From Collinsella sp. (GTDB taxonomy: Bacteria; Actinomycetota; Coriobacteriia; Coriobacteriales; Coriobacteriaceae), in NCBI GenBank assembly GCA_019414055.1, contig DXMV01000012.1, positions 1 through 50,795 on the forward strand: a stretch of 50,795 nucleotides of DNA, read 5' to 3'. The position numbers and the translations under genes were made by a program. Each line of letters opens with the position of its first letter. The first letter of the stretch is position 1. Of the stretch, positions 23,637 through 32,051 are shown piece after piece. The notes under the pieces were generated by a model that saw only the letters and a list, made by a program, of their open reading frames with translations, searched no databases and was not told the origin of the DNA.

Positions 23637-23931
23637 TCTTGATCTGTAACAGGAGGAGGGCCAAATTGGGTCTAGATGTTACAGATTGAGACGGCGTCGA
23701 GCTGCCTGTCCTTTCATCTCGATCTGTAACACGAAGGACTGTATTTGGCAGCTACCTGTTACAGATTGAGATTGTTTTAGCAGCCTTGCCCGTCTGTCTC
23801 ATTCTGTAACAGGTAGATCCGATTCCAGCGGTTATCTGTTACAGATTGAGACAGTTCATCGGGACAATTCTGCTTGTCTTGATCTGTAACAGGTAGACTC
23901 AGTTTTGCCGTCTAGGTGTTACAGACCGAGA
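23637..23931. repeat. Alternating inverted-repeat array: 8 x 15 bp, 40-bp period
   Basis: A 15-bp repeat (TGTTACAGATTGAGA or its complement) starts at 23637, 23677, 23717, 23757, 23797, 23837, 23877 and 23917, that is exactly every 40 bp. Orientation alternates strictly: complement form at 1st, 3rd, 5th and 7th, direct form at the others. All seven intervals are exactly 25 bp and their sequences differ. The core ATCTGTAACA is nearly invariant; the outer bases vary (TCTTG, TCTCG, TCTCA; last copy ACCGAGA). It sits between two facing terminators, has no coding frame I would accept, and fills the gap between the ATPase and glgP genes. It can fold as four hairpins, or three in the alternative register. 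Function unknown. Confidence 0.95.
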
Positions 23932-23972
23932 TTGTTTGGTCGAGGCGGCTCACAGGGGCATCGCCTGGGCAC

Positions 23973-24003
23973 AAAAAACGGAGCCGTGTTGCCACGACTC
24001 CGT
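23973..24003 (-). terminator. Terminator after glgP
   Basis: On the minus strand an 11-bp stem (ACGGAGTCGTG/CACGGCTCCGT, one wobble) with a 4-nt loop is followed by six T residues, 29 bp after the glgP stop. Confidence 0.9.
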
Positions 24004-24032
24004 TCCTCAAGAGAATGGGTAAGGGGAATGGG

Positions 24033-26300
24033 TTAGTCCAGGTGCCAGATCTCGTCGTTGTACTGGGAGATCGTGCGATCGGACGAGAAGGTGCCGGCGT
24101 TGGCGATGTTGATCAGCGCCTTGCGCATCCAGGCGTCCTGATCCTCGTAGTCGGCCAGCACGCGCTCCTTGGTCTGGATGTACTCCTCAATGTCGAGCAG
24201 GGCCATAAACCAGTCCTTGCCCTTGATGTCGTCGTGCAGACGCTGCAGGCGCTCCGCGTTGCCGGTCGCCATAAAGGCGGGGTTGGTGATGAAGTCCACT
24301 AGCAGCTTGATGCCGGGCTTGCGGTAGAGCGCGCCGGCGTCATAGGTGCCGTCGGCGTAGAGCTGCTCGACCTGCTTGGACGAGGCACCAAAGGTATAGA
24401 TGTTCTCGTCGCCCACGAGCTCGGCAATCTCCACGTTGGCACCGTCGAGCGTGCACAGGGTCAAAGCACCGTTGAGTATGAACTTCATATTGGAGGTGCC
24501 GCTCGCCTCCTTTGAGGCCAGGCTGATCTGCTCGGAGATGTCAGCGGCGGGGATCACGCGCTCGGCAGCGGTGACGTTGTAGTTCTCGATCATGACAACC
24601 TGCAGGTAGGGAGCCACATCGGGGTCGTTTGCAATCCACTGTGACAGCGTCAGGATTAGGTGAATGATGTCTTGGGCGATGGTGTAGGCAGGCGCTGCCT
24701 TGCCGCCAAAGATGATGGTGACGGGGTGCTTAGGCTTATTGCCGTTCTTGATGTCGAGGTACTTCCAGATGATGTAGAGCGCGAGCATCTGCTGGCGCTT
24801 GTACTCGTGGATACGCTTGACCTGAACATCGATGATCGCGTTGGACGGGATAGTCACGCCCTGCTCGAGCGCCATGAACTGGCGCATAATGGCCTTGGCC
24901 TCGGTCTTGGTGGCAGCCAGGCGCTCAAGAACATCCTTGTCGTCGGCGAATTCGGCAAGCTTGCTCAGGTCACCGGTGCTGCGCCAATCGGTGCCGAGTA
25001 CATCGTCGAGCAGGCTGGCGAGCGCGGGGTTGGCGCCATGGATCCAACGGCGGAAGGTGATGCCGTTGGTCTTGTTGGAGAACTTCTCGGGATAGATCTC
25101 GTAGAACGGGTGGAGCTCGGTGTCCTCCAGGATCTTGGTGTGGAGTGCGGCGACGCCATTGATGGAGAAGCCAAAGTGGATGTCCATGTGGGCCATGTGG
25201 ACGGTCTTATACTCGTCGATGATGGCGACGCGCGGGTCGTCGTGCTCGGCCTTGGCAACCTCGTCGAGCTTGACGATGATGTCGGCGATGGCGGGGGAGA
25301 CCTTCTGCAGGCTGGTGAGCGGCCACTTCTCGAGGGCCTCGGCAAGAATCGTGTGGTTGGTGTAGGCGACCATGGAGCGCACAATGGTCACGGCCTCGTC
25401 AAACTCGATGTCGTGCTCGGTGGTGAGCAGGCGGATGAGCTCGGGAATGACCATGGTGGGGTGCGTGTCGTTAATCTGGACCACGGCGTAGTCGGCCAAG
25501 TCGTGCAGGTTGCTGCCACGCTCGACGGCCTCGTCAATCAGGAGCTGGGCGGCGTTGCTCACCATGAAGTATTCCTGGTAGATGCGAAGCAGGCGGCCCT
25601 GCTCGTCGGAATCGTCGGGGTAGAGGAACAAGGTGAGGTTCTTGGCGATCTCGGTCTTGTCGAAGTCGATGGAGCTGCCGGGAACCAGGCCGTCGTCGAC
25701 GCTTGCCAGGTCGAACAGACGCAGGCGATTCTTGGCGGGCTGGCCGTAGCCGGGCACGTCGATGTTGACGAGCTTGGAGGTAACGGCAAAGTCGCCGAAC
25801 TCAACAGTGTAGGAGTGGTCGTCATCGACTAGGATGTCCTGCTCGCCGAGCCATTCGTCGGGGACGGCCTTCTGCTGGTTGTCGACAAAGCGCTGACGGA
25901 ACAGGCCGTAATGGTAGTTGAGGCCCACGCCGTCGCCGGTAAGGCCCAGCGTTGCGATGGAATCCAAGAAGCACGCGGCCAGACGGCCCAGGCCGCCGTT
26001 GCCGAGCGAAGGCTCGACCTCGAACTCCTCGATCTTGTTGAGGTCGTGGCCGGCGGCGACGAGCTGGTCCTTAACCTCGTCATAGATGCCGAGGTCGATC
26101 ATATTGTTGATGAGCAGCTTGCCGATCAAAAACTCGGCAGAGATGTAGTAGAGCTTTTTCTTGCCGTTGTTGAGCGGACAGGCGGCAGAGCGCTCCTGCA
26201 CGAGTTTGACCAGCAGTTTGTAAATGCGGCGGTCATCGAGTTGCTCGAGCGAAGTTCCAAAGGACTGCTCGGCAAGATCCGCAAGATTGATACGGGGCAT
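24033..26300 (-). CDS. glgP: Glycogen/maltodextrin phosphorylase
   Basis: Phosphorolytically releases glucose-1-phosphate from alpha-1,4-glucan ends. The 755-aa length is a little under the usual 800, with a short N-terminal region. GNGGLGRLAACFLDS, YHYGLFRQ and the PLP site EASGTSNMKFILNGAL (lysine near residue 600) with LDGANVEIAE are diagnostic. ATG 26300 has a perfect AGGAGG. It lies downstream of malQ on the same strand, separated by a hairpin, so the two are likely co-expressed to a limited degree: MalQ lengthens short maltodextrins and GlgP shortens them. Confidence 0.95.
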   Translation of the reverse strand: MPRINLADLAEQSFGTSLEQLDDRRIYKLLVKLVQERSAACPLNNGKKKLYYISAEFLIGKLLINNMIDLGIYDEVKDQLVAAGHDLNKIEEFEVEPSLGNGGLGRLAACFLDSIATLGLTGDGVGLNYHYGLFRQRFVDNQQKAVPDEWLGEQDILVDDDHSYTVEFGDFAVTSKLVNIDVPGYGQPAKNRLRLFDLASVDDGLVPGSSIDFDKTEIAKNLTLFLYPDDSDEQGRLLRIYQEYFMVSNAAQLLIDEAVERGSNLHDLADYAVVQINDTHPTMVIPELIRLLTTEHDIEFDEAVTIVRSMVAYTNHTILAEALEKWPLTSLQKVSPAIADIIVKLDEVAKAEHDDPRVAIIDEYKTVHMAHMDIHFGFSINGVAALHTKILEDTELHPFYEIYPEKFSNKTNGITFRRWIHGANPALASLLDDVLGTDWRSTGDLSKLAEFADDKDVLERLAATKTEAKAIMRQFMALEQGVTIPSNAIIDVQVKRIHEYKRQQMLALYIIWKYLDIKNGNKPKHPVTIIFGGKAAPAYTIAQDIIHLILTLSQWIANDPDVAPYLQVVMIENYNVTAAERVIPAADISEQISLASKEASGTSNMKFILNGALTLCTLDGANVEIAELVGDENIYTFGASSKQVEQLYADGTYDAGALYRKPGIKLLVDFITNPAFMATGNAERLQRLHDDIKGKDWFMALLDIEEYIQTKERVLADYEDQDAWMRKALINIANAGTFSSDRTISQYNDEIWHLD

Positions 26301-26340
26301 GTTTCCTCCTGTGGTGAGTTGACGACATGTCAGAAATTCA

Positions 26341-26380
26341 AAAGAAGCCCGCGCGAGGGATGGGGATGGCCTCGCGCGGG
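26341..26380 (-). terminator. Hairpin/terminator between malQ and glgP
   Basis: On the minus strand CCCGCGCGAGG/CCTCGCGCGGG (11 bp, 11-nt loop) is followed by CTTCTTTTG. Likely a partial terminator or mRNA-stability element after malQ. Confidence 0.7.
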
Positions 26381-26428
26381 AAAAGCGGTCGCGTCCGCAC
26401 GGTGGGGTGGGGTCGGGCGCGGTGGCTC

Positions 26429-27934
26429 CTATTGGGGAAGCTCAATTTCGGCTTCCGACGGGATGCGGAAGTAGGTTTCGGTCCAGTCGGTGAGCTTGTG
26501 CTCGAGCTCGCGGGTGATGGCGCCATCGAGCATGCGCCAGGTCCAGTTGCCGCCCAGGGTGGCGGGAGTGTTGATGCGCGCCTCGTTGCCCAGGTTGAGT
26601 AGGTCTTGCATGGTGTAGATGCAGGTATCGCTCACGCTGGCGGCGATGGTGCGGTTGAGTGCATCGGCCATGGGCTCGCCGGCCTGCTGGTGGGTGTACA
26701 GGGCCGCCTGCTCGCGCTGACGCGGGGTGGCCGTTCCCTCAAACCAACCGCGCGCCGTCTCGTTGTCGTGGGTGCCCACATAGGCGACGGTGTTGGCAAT
26801 GTAGTTGTGCGGCAGGTAGTACGAGTTGGTGCCCTCAAAGGCAAACTGCAAGATCTTCATGCCGGGGAAGCCCGAGTTGTCGCGCATGTCGATGACGCCG
26901 GGGGTGAGGAAGCCCAGGTCTTCGGCGATGATGGGCAGCGTGCCGAGCTTTTCCCCGAGCGTCTTGAAGAACTTGAGGCCGGGGCCCTGCGTCCACGAGC
27001 CGTAGGACGAATCGGGTGAGGAGAACGGCACCTCCCAATAGGCCTCGAAGCCGCGGAAGTGATCCAGGCGGATGACATCGTACATGTCGAGGGCGGCGCG
27101 GATGCGGCCCTCCCACCAGGAGAAACCGTCCGACTCCATGGCGTCCCAGTCGTAGATGGGATTGCCCCAGTACTGGCCGGTGGCCGAGAACTGGTCAGGC
27201 GGCGTGCCGGCGACACTCACAGGATTACCGGCGGCGTCGATCTTAAAGAGCTCGGGCGTGGCCCACATCTCGACGGAGTCGCGTGAGACATAGATGGGCA
27301 GGTCGCCGATGATCAGGATGTCGCGCTCGTTGGCATAGGCCTTGAGGCGGCTCCACTGACGATCGAAGAAGTACTGCGTCATCTGGTGGTAGAGCATGCG
27401 CGCGGGATGGGCGGCGCAGACCTTGGCAGAAGCCTCACCGCGGGTACGGAGCTCTGCGGGCCACTCCCAAAATGCCTTGAGGCCGCACTCCTCCTTGACG
27501 GTCATGAACTCGCAGTAGGGGATGAGCCAGTCTTCGTTGGTTTGGACAAAGTCGTCGAAGTCGGCCGGCTTGTCGGCGGCAAAGCGCACGGCGGCACGGT
27601 CGAGAATCTGACGACGGCCACCAAAGATGGCGCCATAGTCGACATTGCTGGGGTCGGAGCCCAGGTACACGCCGTCGATATCGCGCTGCTCCAGATACCC
27701 TGCCTCGATAAGCTCGGCAAAGTCGATGAAGTTGGGGTTGCCCGCACGGGCCGAGAACGACTGATACGGAGAATCGCCGTAGCTCGTTGTCGTAAGGGGG
27801 AGAATCTGCCAGTAATGTTGTTTGCACGAGGCAAGAAAATCGACGAAGTCGTAGGCATTCCAGCCAAAGCCGCCGATTCCGTATGGTCCGGGCAGAGATG
27901 AGACGGGCATGAGGACGCCGCTTGCACGCTCCAT
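26429..27934 (-). CDS. malQ: 4-alpha-glucanotransferase (amylomaltase)
   Basis: GH77 enzyme of 501 aa that transfers maltosyl units between maltodextrins. Visible signatures are GVLMPVSSLPGPYGIGGFG at the N-terminus, IIGDLPIYVSRDSVEMWATPELF, the nucleophile region IRLDHFRGFEAYW, the acid/base region IIAEDLGFLTPGV, and YVGTHDNETARGWF. The start has GGAG at the right distance. The upstream region has a promoter whose spacer holds a TTGTTTAAAC operator, tying it to the same regulon as the importer and the PTS protein. Confidence 0.95.
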   Translation of the reverse strand: MERASGVLMPVSSLPGPYGIGGFGWNAYDFVDFLASCKQHYWQILPLTTTSYGDSPYQSFSARAGNPNFIDFAELIEAGYLEQRDIDGVYLGSDPSNVDYGAIFGGRRQILDRAAVRFAADKPADFDDFVQTNEDWLIPYCEFMTVKEECGLKAFWEWPAELRTRGEASAKVCAAHPARMLYHQMTQYFFDRQWSRLKAYANERDILIIGDLPIYVSRDSVEMWATPELFKIDAAGNPVSVAGTPPDQFSATGQYWGNPIYDWDAMESDGFSWWEGRIRAALDMYDVIRLDHFRGFEAYWEVPFSSPDSSYGSWTQGPGLKFFKTLGEKLGTLPIIAEDLGFLTPGVIDMRDNSGFPGMKILQFAFEGTNSYYLPHNYIANTVAYVGTHDNETARGWFEGTATPRQREQAALYTHQQAGEPMADALNRTIAASVSDTCIYTMQDLLNLGNEARINTPATLGGNWTWRMLDGAITRELEHKLTDWTETYFRIPSEAEIELPQ

Positions 27935-28017
27935 GAATGCGCTCCAACCTTCTTGTTGTGGGGTCAGCCTGCCGATGGAAGAGCAGTCCGCCCCCGGTGT
28001 TCTGATTCGATACGCCT

Positions 28018-28047
28018 ATTGTAGAACATGTTGTTTAAACATGTACA
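28018..28047 (-). promoter_or_regulatory. malQ promoter with GTTTAAAC operator in the spacer
   Basis: On the minus strand TGTACA (28047-28042) and TACAAT (28023-28018) are 18 bp apart. TTGTTTAAACAT (28031-28042 on the plus strand) falls mostly between the two hexamers. A bound regulator would block RNA polymerase directly. Confidence 0.65.
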
Positions 28048-28096
28048 GGCAAGATAAAAAAGTTGGTCGATTTTCGGCGAATGGCTACATGCCATG

Positions 28097-28130
28097 AAAA
28101 AGCCCCGGTCTCACATCGTGAGATCGGGGC
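28097..28130 (-). terminator. Terminator after galE
   Basis: On the minus strand GCCCCGATCTCAC/GTGAGACCGGGGC (13 bp with one wobble, 3-nt loop) is followed by TTTTT. It separates galE from the malQ promoter region. Confidence 0.9.
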
Positions 28131-28152
28131 AAGAACGGTATGTAGGTTTTTG

Positions 28153-29214
28153 CTACTCGGCGTCGGCGAAGCCGTTGGGGTTGTGGCTCTGCCAGTTCCA
28201 GCTATCGCGGCACATGTCCGCGATGTCGTACTGGGCCTTCCAGCCCATCATGCGCTCGGCCTTGGAGGCATCGCACCAGTTGGCGGCGATGTCGCCGGCG
28301 CGGCGCTCGCGGATCACATAGGGCAGCTCCTTGCCGCAGGCCTTGGAGAAGGCGGCGACGACCTCGAGTACCGAGGTGCCGGTGCCGGTGCCCAGGTTAA
28401 AGATCTCGACGCCGGTCTTGCCGTTCATCCAGTTGAGGGCGGCCACGTGACCAGATGCCAGATCGCACACGTGGATGTAGTCGCGCACGCCGGTGCCGTC
28501 GGGGGTGGGGTAGTCGTTGCCAAAGACCTGAACGGCCTCGAGCTTACCGACGGCGACCTGGGCGACATAGGGCACCAGGTTGTTGGGGATGCCCTTGGGG
28601 TCCTCGCCGATCAGGCCCGACGGATGAGCGCCGATGGGGTTGAAGTAACGGAGCAGCACGACGTCCCACTCGGGGTCGGCGGTATGGACGTCCATGAGGA
28701 TCTGCTCAATCATCCACTTGGTCCAACCATAGGGGTTGGTCGCGGGCTTCTTGGGGTCCTCTTCGGTGACAGGCGGATTGTCCGGATCGCCGTAGACGGT
28801 CGAAGAGCTCGAGAAGATGATGGACTTGCAGCCGTGGTTGCGCATGACATCGATGAGCACCAGGGTGTTCTCGATGTTGTTGTGGTAGTACTCGACAGGC
28901 TTGCTCACCGACTCACCGACGGCCTTAAAGCCGGCGAAGTGGATGACGCGGTCGATCTGGTGGGTATCGAAGATCTTGTTCATCGCATCGCGGTCGAGCA
29001 CGTTGGCCTCGTAGAAGGTGAGGTTCTTGGCGGCCTCGTCGCCCACGATGGTCTTGACGCGGTCGATGGCAACGGCGCTGGAGTTGGAGAGGTCATCGAC
29101 GACGACAACCTGGTAGCCACCCTCGAGCAGCTGAACGACGGTATGCGAGCCGATAAAGCCGGCGCCGCCGGTAACGAGGACGCAGGTGTCTTTGGGGTCG
29201 AGTGCTTTGGACAT
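28153..29214 (-). CDS. galE: UDP-glucose 4-epimerase
   Basis: Interconverts UDP-glucose and UDP-galactose. Extended SDR protein of 353 aa: NAD-binding VTGGAGFIGSHTVVQLL at the N-terminus, IHFAGFKAVGESV, the catalytic serines in FSSSSTVYG, and the Tyr-x3-Lys pair in NPYGWTKWM near residue 165. RAGDIAANWCDASKA lies in the sugar-binding domain. AGGAG is correctly placed before ATG 29214. Single-gene unit, with its own terminator; no galK or galT nearby. Between 29215 and 29482, apart from a possible promoter for the next gene, nothing was recognised. Confidence 0.95.
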   Translation of the reverse strand: MSKALDPKDTCVLVTGGAGFIGSHTVVQLLEGGYQVVVVDDLSNSSAVAIDRVKTIVGDEAAKNLTFYEANVLDRDAMNKIFDTHQIDRVIHFAGFKAVGESVSKPVEYYHNNIENTLVLIDVMRNHGCKSIIFSSSSTVYGDPDNPPVTEEDPKKPATNPYGWTKWMIEQILMDVHTADPEWDVVLLRYFNPIGAHPSGLIGEDPKGIPNNLVPYVAQVAVGKLEAVQVFGNDYPTPDGTGVRDYIHVCDLASGHVAALNWMNGKTGVEIFNLGTGTGTSVLEVVAAFSKACGKELPYVIRERRAGDIAANWCDASKAERMMGWKAQYDIADMCRDSWNWQSHNPNGFADAE

Positions 29215-29482
29215 GTAGTCTCCTATCGAATCAGGAACACTTCTTGAGGGGAGTATAGCGCAGCTGGGGGCGCCAAAAACACGCGGGGCAGGAAAACCAG
29301 AGGATTGATGTTAACGTACTCATAGGGTGTCATTTGCATAATCCTTACCTTTGGTGTGGGGCGTATTTGCGAGCCGCTGACCATGCTTTTCCAGCCGTTC
29401 GTGGAAATAGTTGGGACAAGCGCGATGTGCGTTAATATGTTTGAGTTGAGCGACATATAAATAAACATGTAACGGAGTACAT

Positions 29483-30688
29483 ATGTCACCAAACAACGAT
29501 TCCATCTTTACGCAGGAGCTTTCGCGCCGCACTGCCCTTAAGGCTCTTTTCGGCGCCGCCTCCGCGGCTGTTCTTTTTGGCCTGCCCGCCCGCGCCCATG
29601 CGGCTGAGGCCAGCCAAGAAACCACCGACAAACTGAATGCCGCCCAGGCCCAGCTCGACGAGGTCCAGGCTCAGCTCGACAGCATCGCTAATGAGTACGC
29701 GACGCTCGCCAACAAGAATGCCCAGACCCTCAGCGATATCGAGGGCGTTCAGGGTCAGATCGACGACACTCAGGCTCAGATCGACACCAAGAAGTCGGAG
29801 CTCAAGAAGAAGCGTAACGACCTTTCCGATCGCGTGGCGGCAAGCTACAAGTCGGGCGGTACCAATATCCTGTCGTTGCTGCTTGCTTCTGGCTCGTTTG
29901 AGGAGCTCGTCGCCAACGCGCATTACGTCGAGAAGATCAACAAGAGCGACCGCGACGCCATCGAGGACATTCAGACCATCCAAAAGGAGCTCGACACGCA
30001 AAAGTCCGAGCTCGAGTCGCAGAAGGCCGACCTGGAGAAGCTCAAGGACCAGCAGACTGCTCAGATGCAGGACATGCAGGCCAAGCAGCAGGAGGTCCAG
30101 ACGGTTCTGAACGGCCTCTCCGACGATGTCAAGGAACTCATGGCCCAGCGTGATTCCGAGATTCTCGCTGCCGCCCAGGCAGAGGAGGCTGCCAGGAAGG
30201 CTGCCGCTGCCGCGGCTGCCGCAAACAAGAACAATTCCTACTCGGGTGGTTCAAGCTCGGGTGGCGGATCGTATGCGCCCGGAACTCCGCAACAGAATGC
30301 CGGTTCGGGCAAGCAGCAGGCTGTCGTCAACGCATGCTACTCCACGCCTTCGCCTGGCCTGAACTGGTGCGCCGCTTGGGTTACCAATGTGTTCCGCAAC
30401 GCCGGCGTGGGCTACTTTGGCGGCAACGCGTGCGACATGTTTAACGCCTGGTGCTACAGCTCCGATCGTTCGGCGCTGCAGGTGGGCATGATTGTGGCCG
30501 ACTCGTCGCACAGTGGTACCGGTACGCCGGGTCTGCTGTACGGACACGTGGGCATCTATGTTGGCGGCGGCATCGTTATGAGCAACGAGGGCTCCATTAC
30601 GTCTAAGTCGCTTGATGCGTTTATTCGGTTCTACGGTACTGGCTCTGGCGTGCGCTGGGGTTGGCTCGGCGGTATTGCGCTGTCGTAA
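29483..30688 (+). CDS. Secreted coiled-coil peptidoglycan hydrolase (PcsB/CHAP-NlpC type)
   Basis: A 401-aa secreted protein. The N-terminal signal has a twin-arginine motif (SRRTALK) and a likely cleavage after ARAHA near residue 40. Residues about 45-240 form two coiled-coil stretches like those of PcsB/SagA-type hydrolases that are activated by FtsEX. A Ser/Gly-rich linker (about 250-275) leads to a C-terminal CHAP/NlpC-like domain with catalytic Cys in GLNWCAAWVTNVF and His in YGHVGIYVG. It probably cuts cell-wall peptides in division or remodelling. CAT AACGGAG precedes the start. A family A hairpin and a bidirectional terminator follow. Confidence 0.88.
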   Translation: MSPNNDSIFTQELSRRTALKALFGAASAAVLFGLPARAHAAEASQETTDKLNAAQAQLDEVQAQLDSIANEYATLANKNAQTLSDIEGVQGQIDDTQAQIDTKKSELKKKRNDLSDRVAASYKSGGTNILSLLLASGSFEELVANAHYVEKINKSDRDAIEDIQTIQKELDTQKSELESQKADLEKLKDQQTAQMQDMQAKQQEVQTVLNGLSDDVKELMAQRDSEILAAAQAEEAARKAAAAAAAANKNNSYSGGSSSGGGSYAPGTPQQNAGSGKQQAVVNACYSTPSPGLNWCAAWVTNVFRNAGVGYFGGNACDMFNAWCYSSDRSALQVGMIVADSSHSGTGTPGLLYGHVGIYVGGGIVMSNEGSITSKSLDAFIRFYGTGSGVRWGWLGGIALS

Positions 30689-30696
30689 AGCCGACT

Positions 30697-30832
30697 GGGC
30701 CGCGTGCCCGCCCGCAATATATTTGATTGATCGCGAGTTCCGCACGCAAAGAAGGCCACTTAATGTGGCCTTCTTCTTGCGCAGGACTGCCCGAGCAGGC
30801 AATCAAATATATTGCGGGCGGGCACGCGGCCC
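30697..30832. repeat. Family A long-hairpin element, copy 4
   Basis: Perfect 33-bp arms (30697-30729 and 30800-30832) around a 70-bp core in the orientation opposite to copies 1 and 3. The core keeps GCGAGTTCCGCACGCAAAG and the GAAGGCCAC/GTGGCCTTC inner stem. Starts 8 nt after the hydrolase stop codon. Arm sequence is unique in the window. Confidence 0.9.
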
Positions 30833-30872
30833 TCTCGGGTCCTGAGCGCGACTCACCGGACTGGTTGTCTGA

Positions 30873-30910
30873 TATAAAAAGAAGGCCCCTTTCGGGGCCT
30901 TCTTTTTATA
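30873..30910. terminator. Bidirectional terminator between hydrolase and murB
   Basis: A perfect 17-bp stem TATAAAAAGAAGGCCCC/GGGGCCTTCTTTTTATA with a 4-nt loop. A and T tracts built into the arms serve both strands. The right arm includes the murB stop codon, so the terminator overlaps the gene end. Confidence 0.92.
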
Positions 30911-31868
30911 GGAATTCGCCTACTCGGTGGACTTCGGGTTCTAGGTCTACGTCGAACTGCTCTTTGACTTTGGCTTGGATGTCGCGGATGAGTTCGTCGA
31001 CGTCGGCGGCGGTGGCGTGGTCGGCGTTGACGATGAAGCCGCAGTGCTTTTCGCTCACCTGTGCGCCGCCGATGGCGCGTCCTCGCAGGCCGGCATCCAT
31101 GATGAGCTTGCCGGCAAAGTAGCCCTCGGGGCGCTTGAAGGTGGAGCCGGCGCTCGGCATGTCGAGTGGCTGCTTGTCCTCGCGGCGTTGGCGGTAGTCG
31201 TCCATGTCGGCCTTGATCATCGCGGCGTTGCCCGGGGCGAGATTGAAAGTGGCCGAAAGCACGATAAAACCGTCGTCGGCGATGCGACTCTTGCGATAAC
31301 CCAGGTTGAGCTCGTCGACATCGAACTCGATGATGTTGCCGCTGCCGCGGGTGCCGTCGTCGAGCTGGCGAGCAGGTTTGTAGACGCGCACGGACCCCAG
31401 CACATCGGCCATGCAGGCACCGTAGGCACCGGCGTTCATGTAGCAGGCGCCGCCGACCGATCCGGGAATGCCCGAGATGGGCTCCATGCCGGTAAGGCCG
31501 GCCTCGGCTGCCGCCGCGGCGACATCGGAAAGCAAGGCACCGGCTGCCGCCGTGACGTGCGTGCCGTTGACCGTAATGTCGGAGAGACCTTCGCCCAGTG
31601 CTACGACGACGCCGCGGATGCCCTTGTCGCCGACGAGCAAGTCGGAGCCGTTGCCCACGATGGTGAGTGGCAGGTCGCAGCGATAGCAGGTATCGAGCGT
31701 GGCGACGAGGCCCTGCTCGGTGTCGGGCGTAACAAAGACATCGGCCGGGCCGCCGATCTTAAACGTGGTGTGCTCGCGCATGGGCTCGCTCATCAGCACG
31801 TTGTCCTCGCCGGCGACACCGGCGAGCGCGCAGAGCAGGTCCTCGTTAAAAAAGTCGTTCTCGTGCAT
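30906..31868 (-). CDS. murB: UDP-N-acetylenolpyruvoylglucosamine reductase
   Basis: FAD enzyme of peptidoglycan precursor synthesis, reducing the enolpyruvyl group to lactyl. FKIGGPADVF, VGNGSDLLV and the GIPGSVGGACYMNAGAYG block bind FAD. LGYRKSRI supplies the active-site Arg/Tyr region, SAGSTFKRPEG the catalytic Ser, and the C-terminal LEPEVHRVG the Glu. ATG 31868 (320 aa) has AAAGGCGGA upstream, and the protein then has normal length; a further in-frame ATG at 31967 would run into the lacI-side operator region. Divergent from the LacI gene. Confidence 0.95.
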   Translation of the reverse strand: MHENDFFNEDLLCALAGVAGEDNVLMSEPMREHTTFKIGGPADVFVTPDTEQGLVATLDTCYRCDLPLTIVGNGSDLLVGDKGIRGVVVALGEGLSDITVNGTHVTAAAGALLSDVAAAAAEAGLTGMEPISGIPGSVGGACYMNAGAYGACMADVLGSVRVYKPARQLDDGTRGSGNIIEFDVDELNLGYRKSRIADDGFIVLSATFNLAPGNAAMIKADMDDYRQRREDKQPLDMPSAGSTFKRPEGYFAGKLIMDAGLRGRAIGGAQVSEKHCGFIVNADHATAADVDELIRDIQAKVKEQFDVDLEPEVHRVGEFL

Positions 31869-31972
31869 ACGAATATCCGCCTTTTGGTGGTCGTTGTCAT
31901 CAATCGATTGCAATATACCCCACCCGGACGGATTTGGTGCGCTGGCGGCGATAAAACAGCCGTCCACCGGAT

Positions 31973-31989
31973 TGATAAAGTGTTTATCA
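31973..31989. promoter_or_regulatory. LacI-like operator between murB and the LacI gene
   Basis: TGATAAAGTGTTTATCA, a 17-bp palindrome 63 bp upstream of the regulator ATG and just upstream of its TATACT -10 (32011-32016). It resembles the sites upstream of xfp, so autoregulation is likely. Confidence 0.6.
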
Positions 31990-32051
31990 CCGAGGTAGAG
32001 GGGTAGTCGCTATACTTTCAAGAGATTGCGCGTAAACCCGGAAGGAGCGAG

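Noticed and set aside
23637..23931. CRISPR array
   Set aside because: Repeats are only 15 bp and alternate in orientation, spacers are 25 bp, and no cas gene is in the window. The regular spacing is similar but the architecture is not that of CRISPR.
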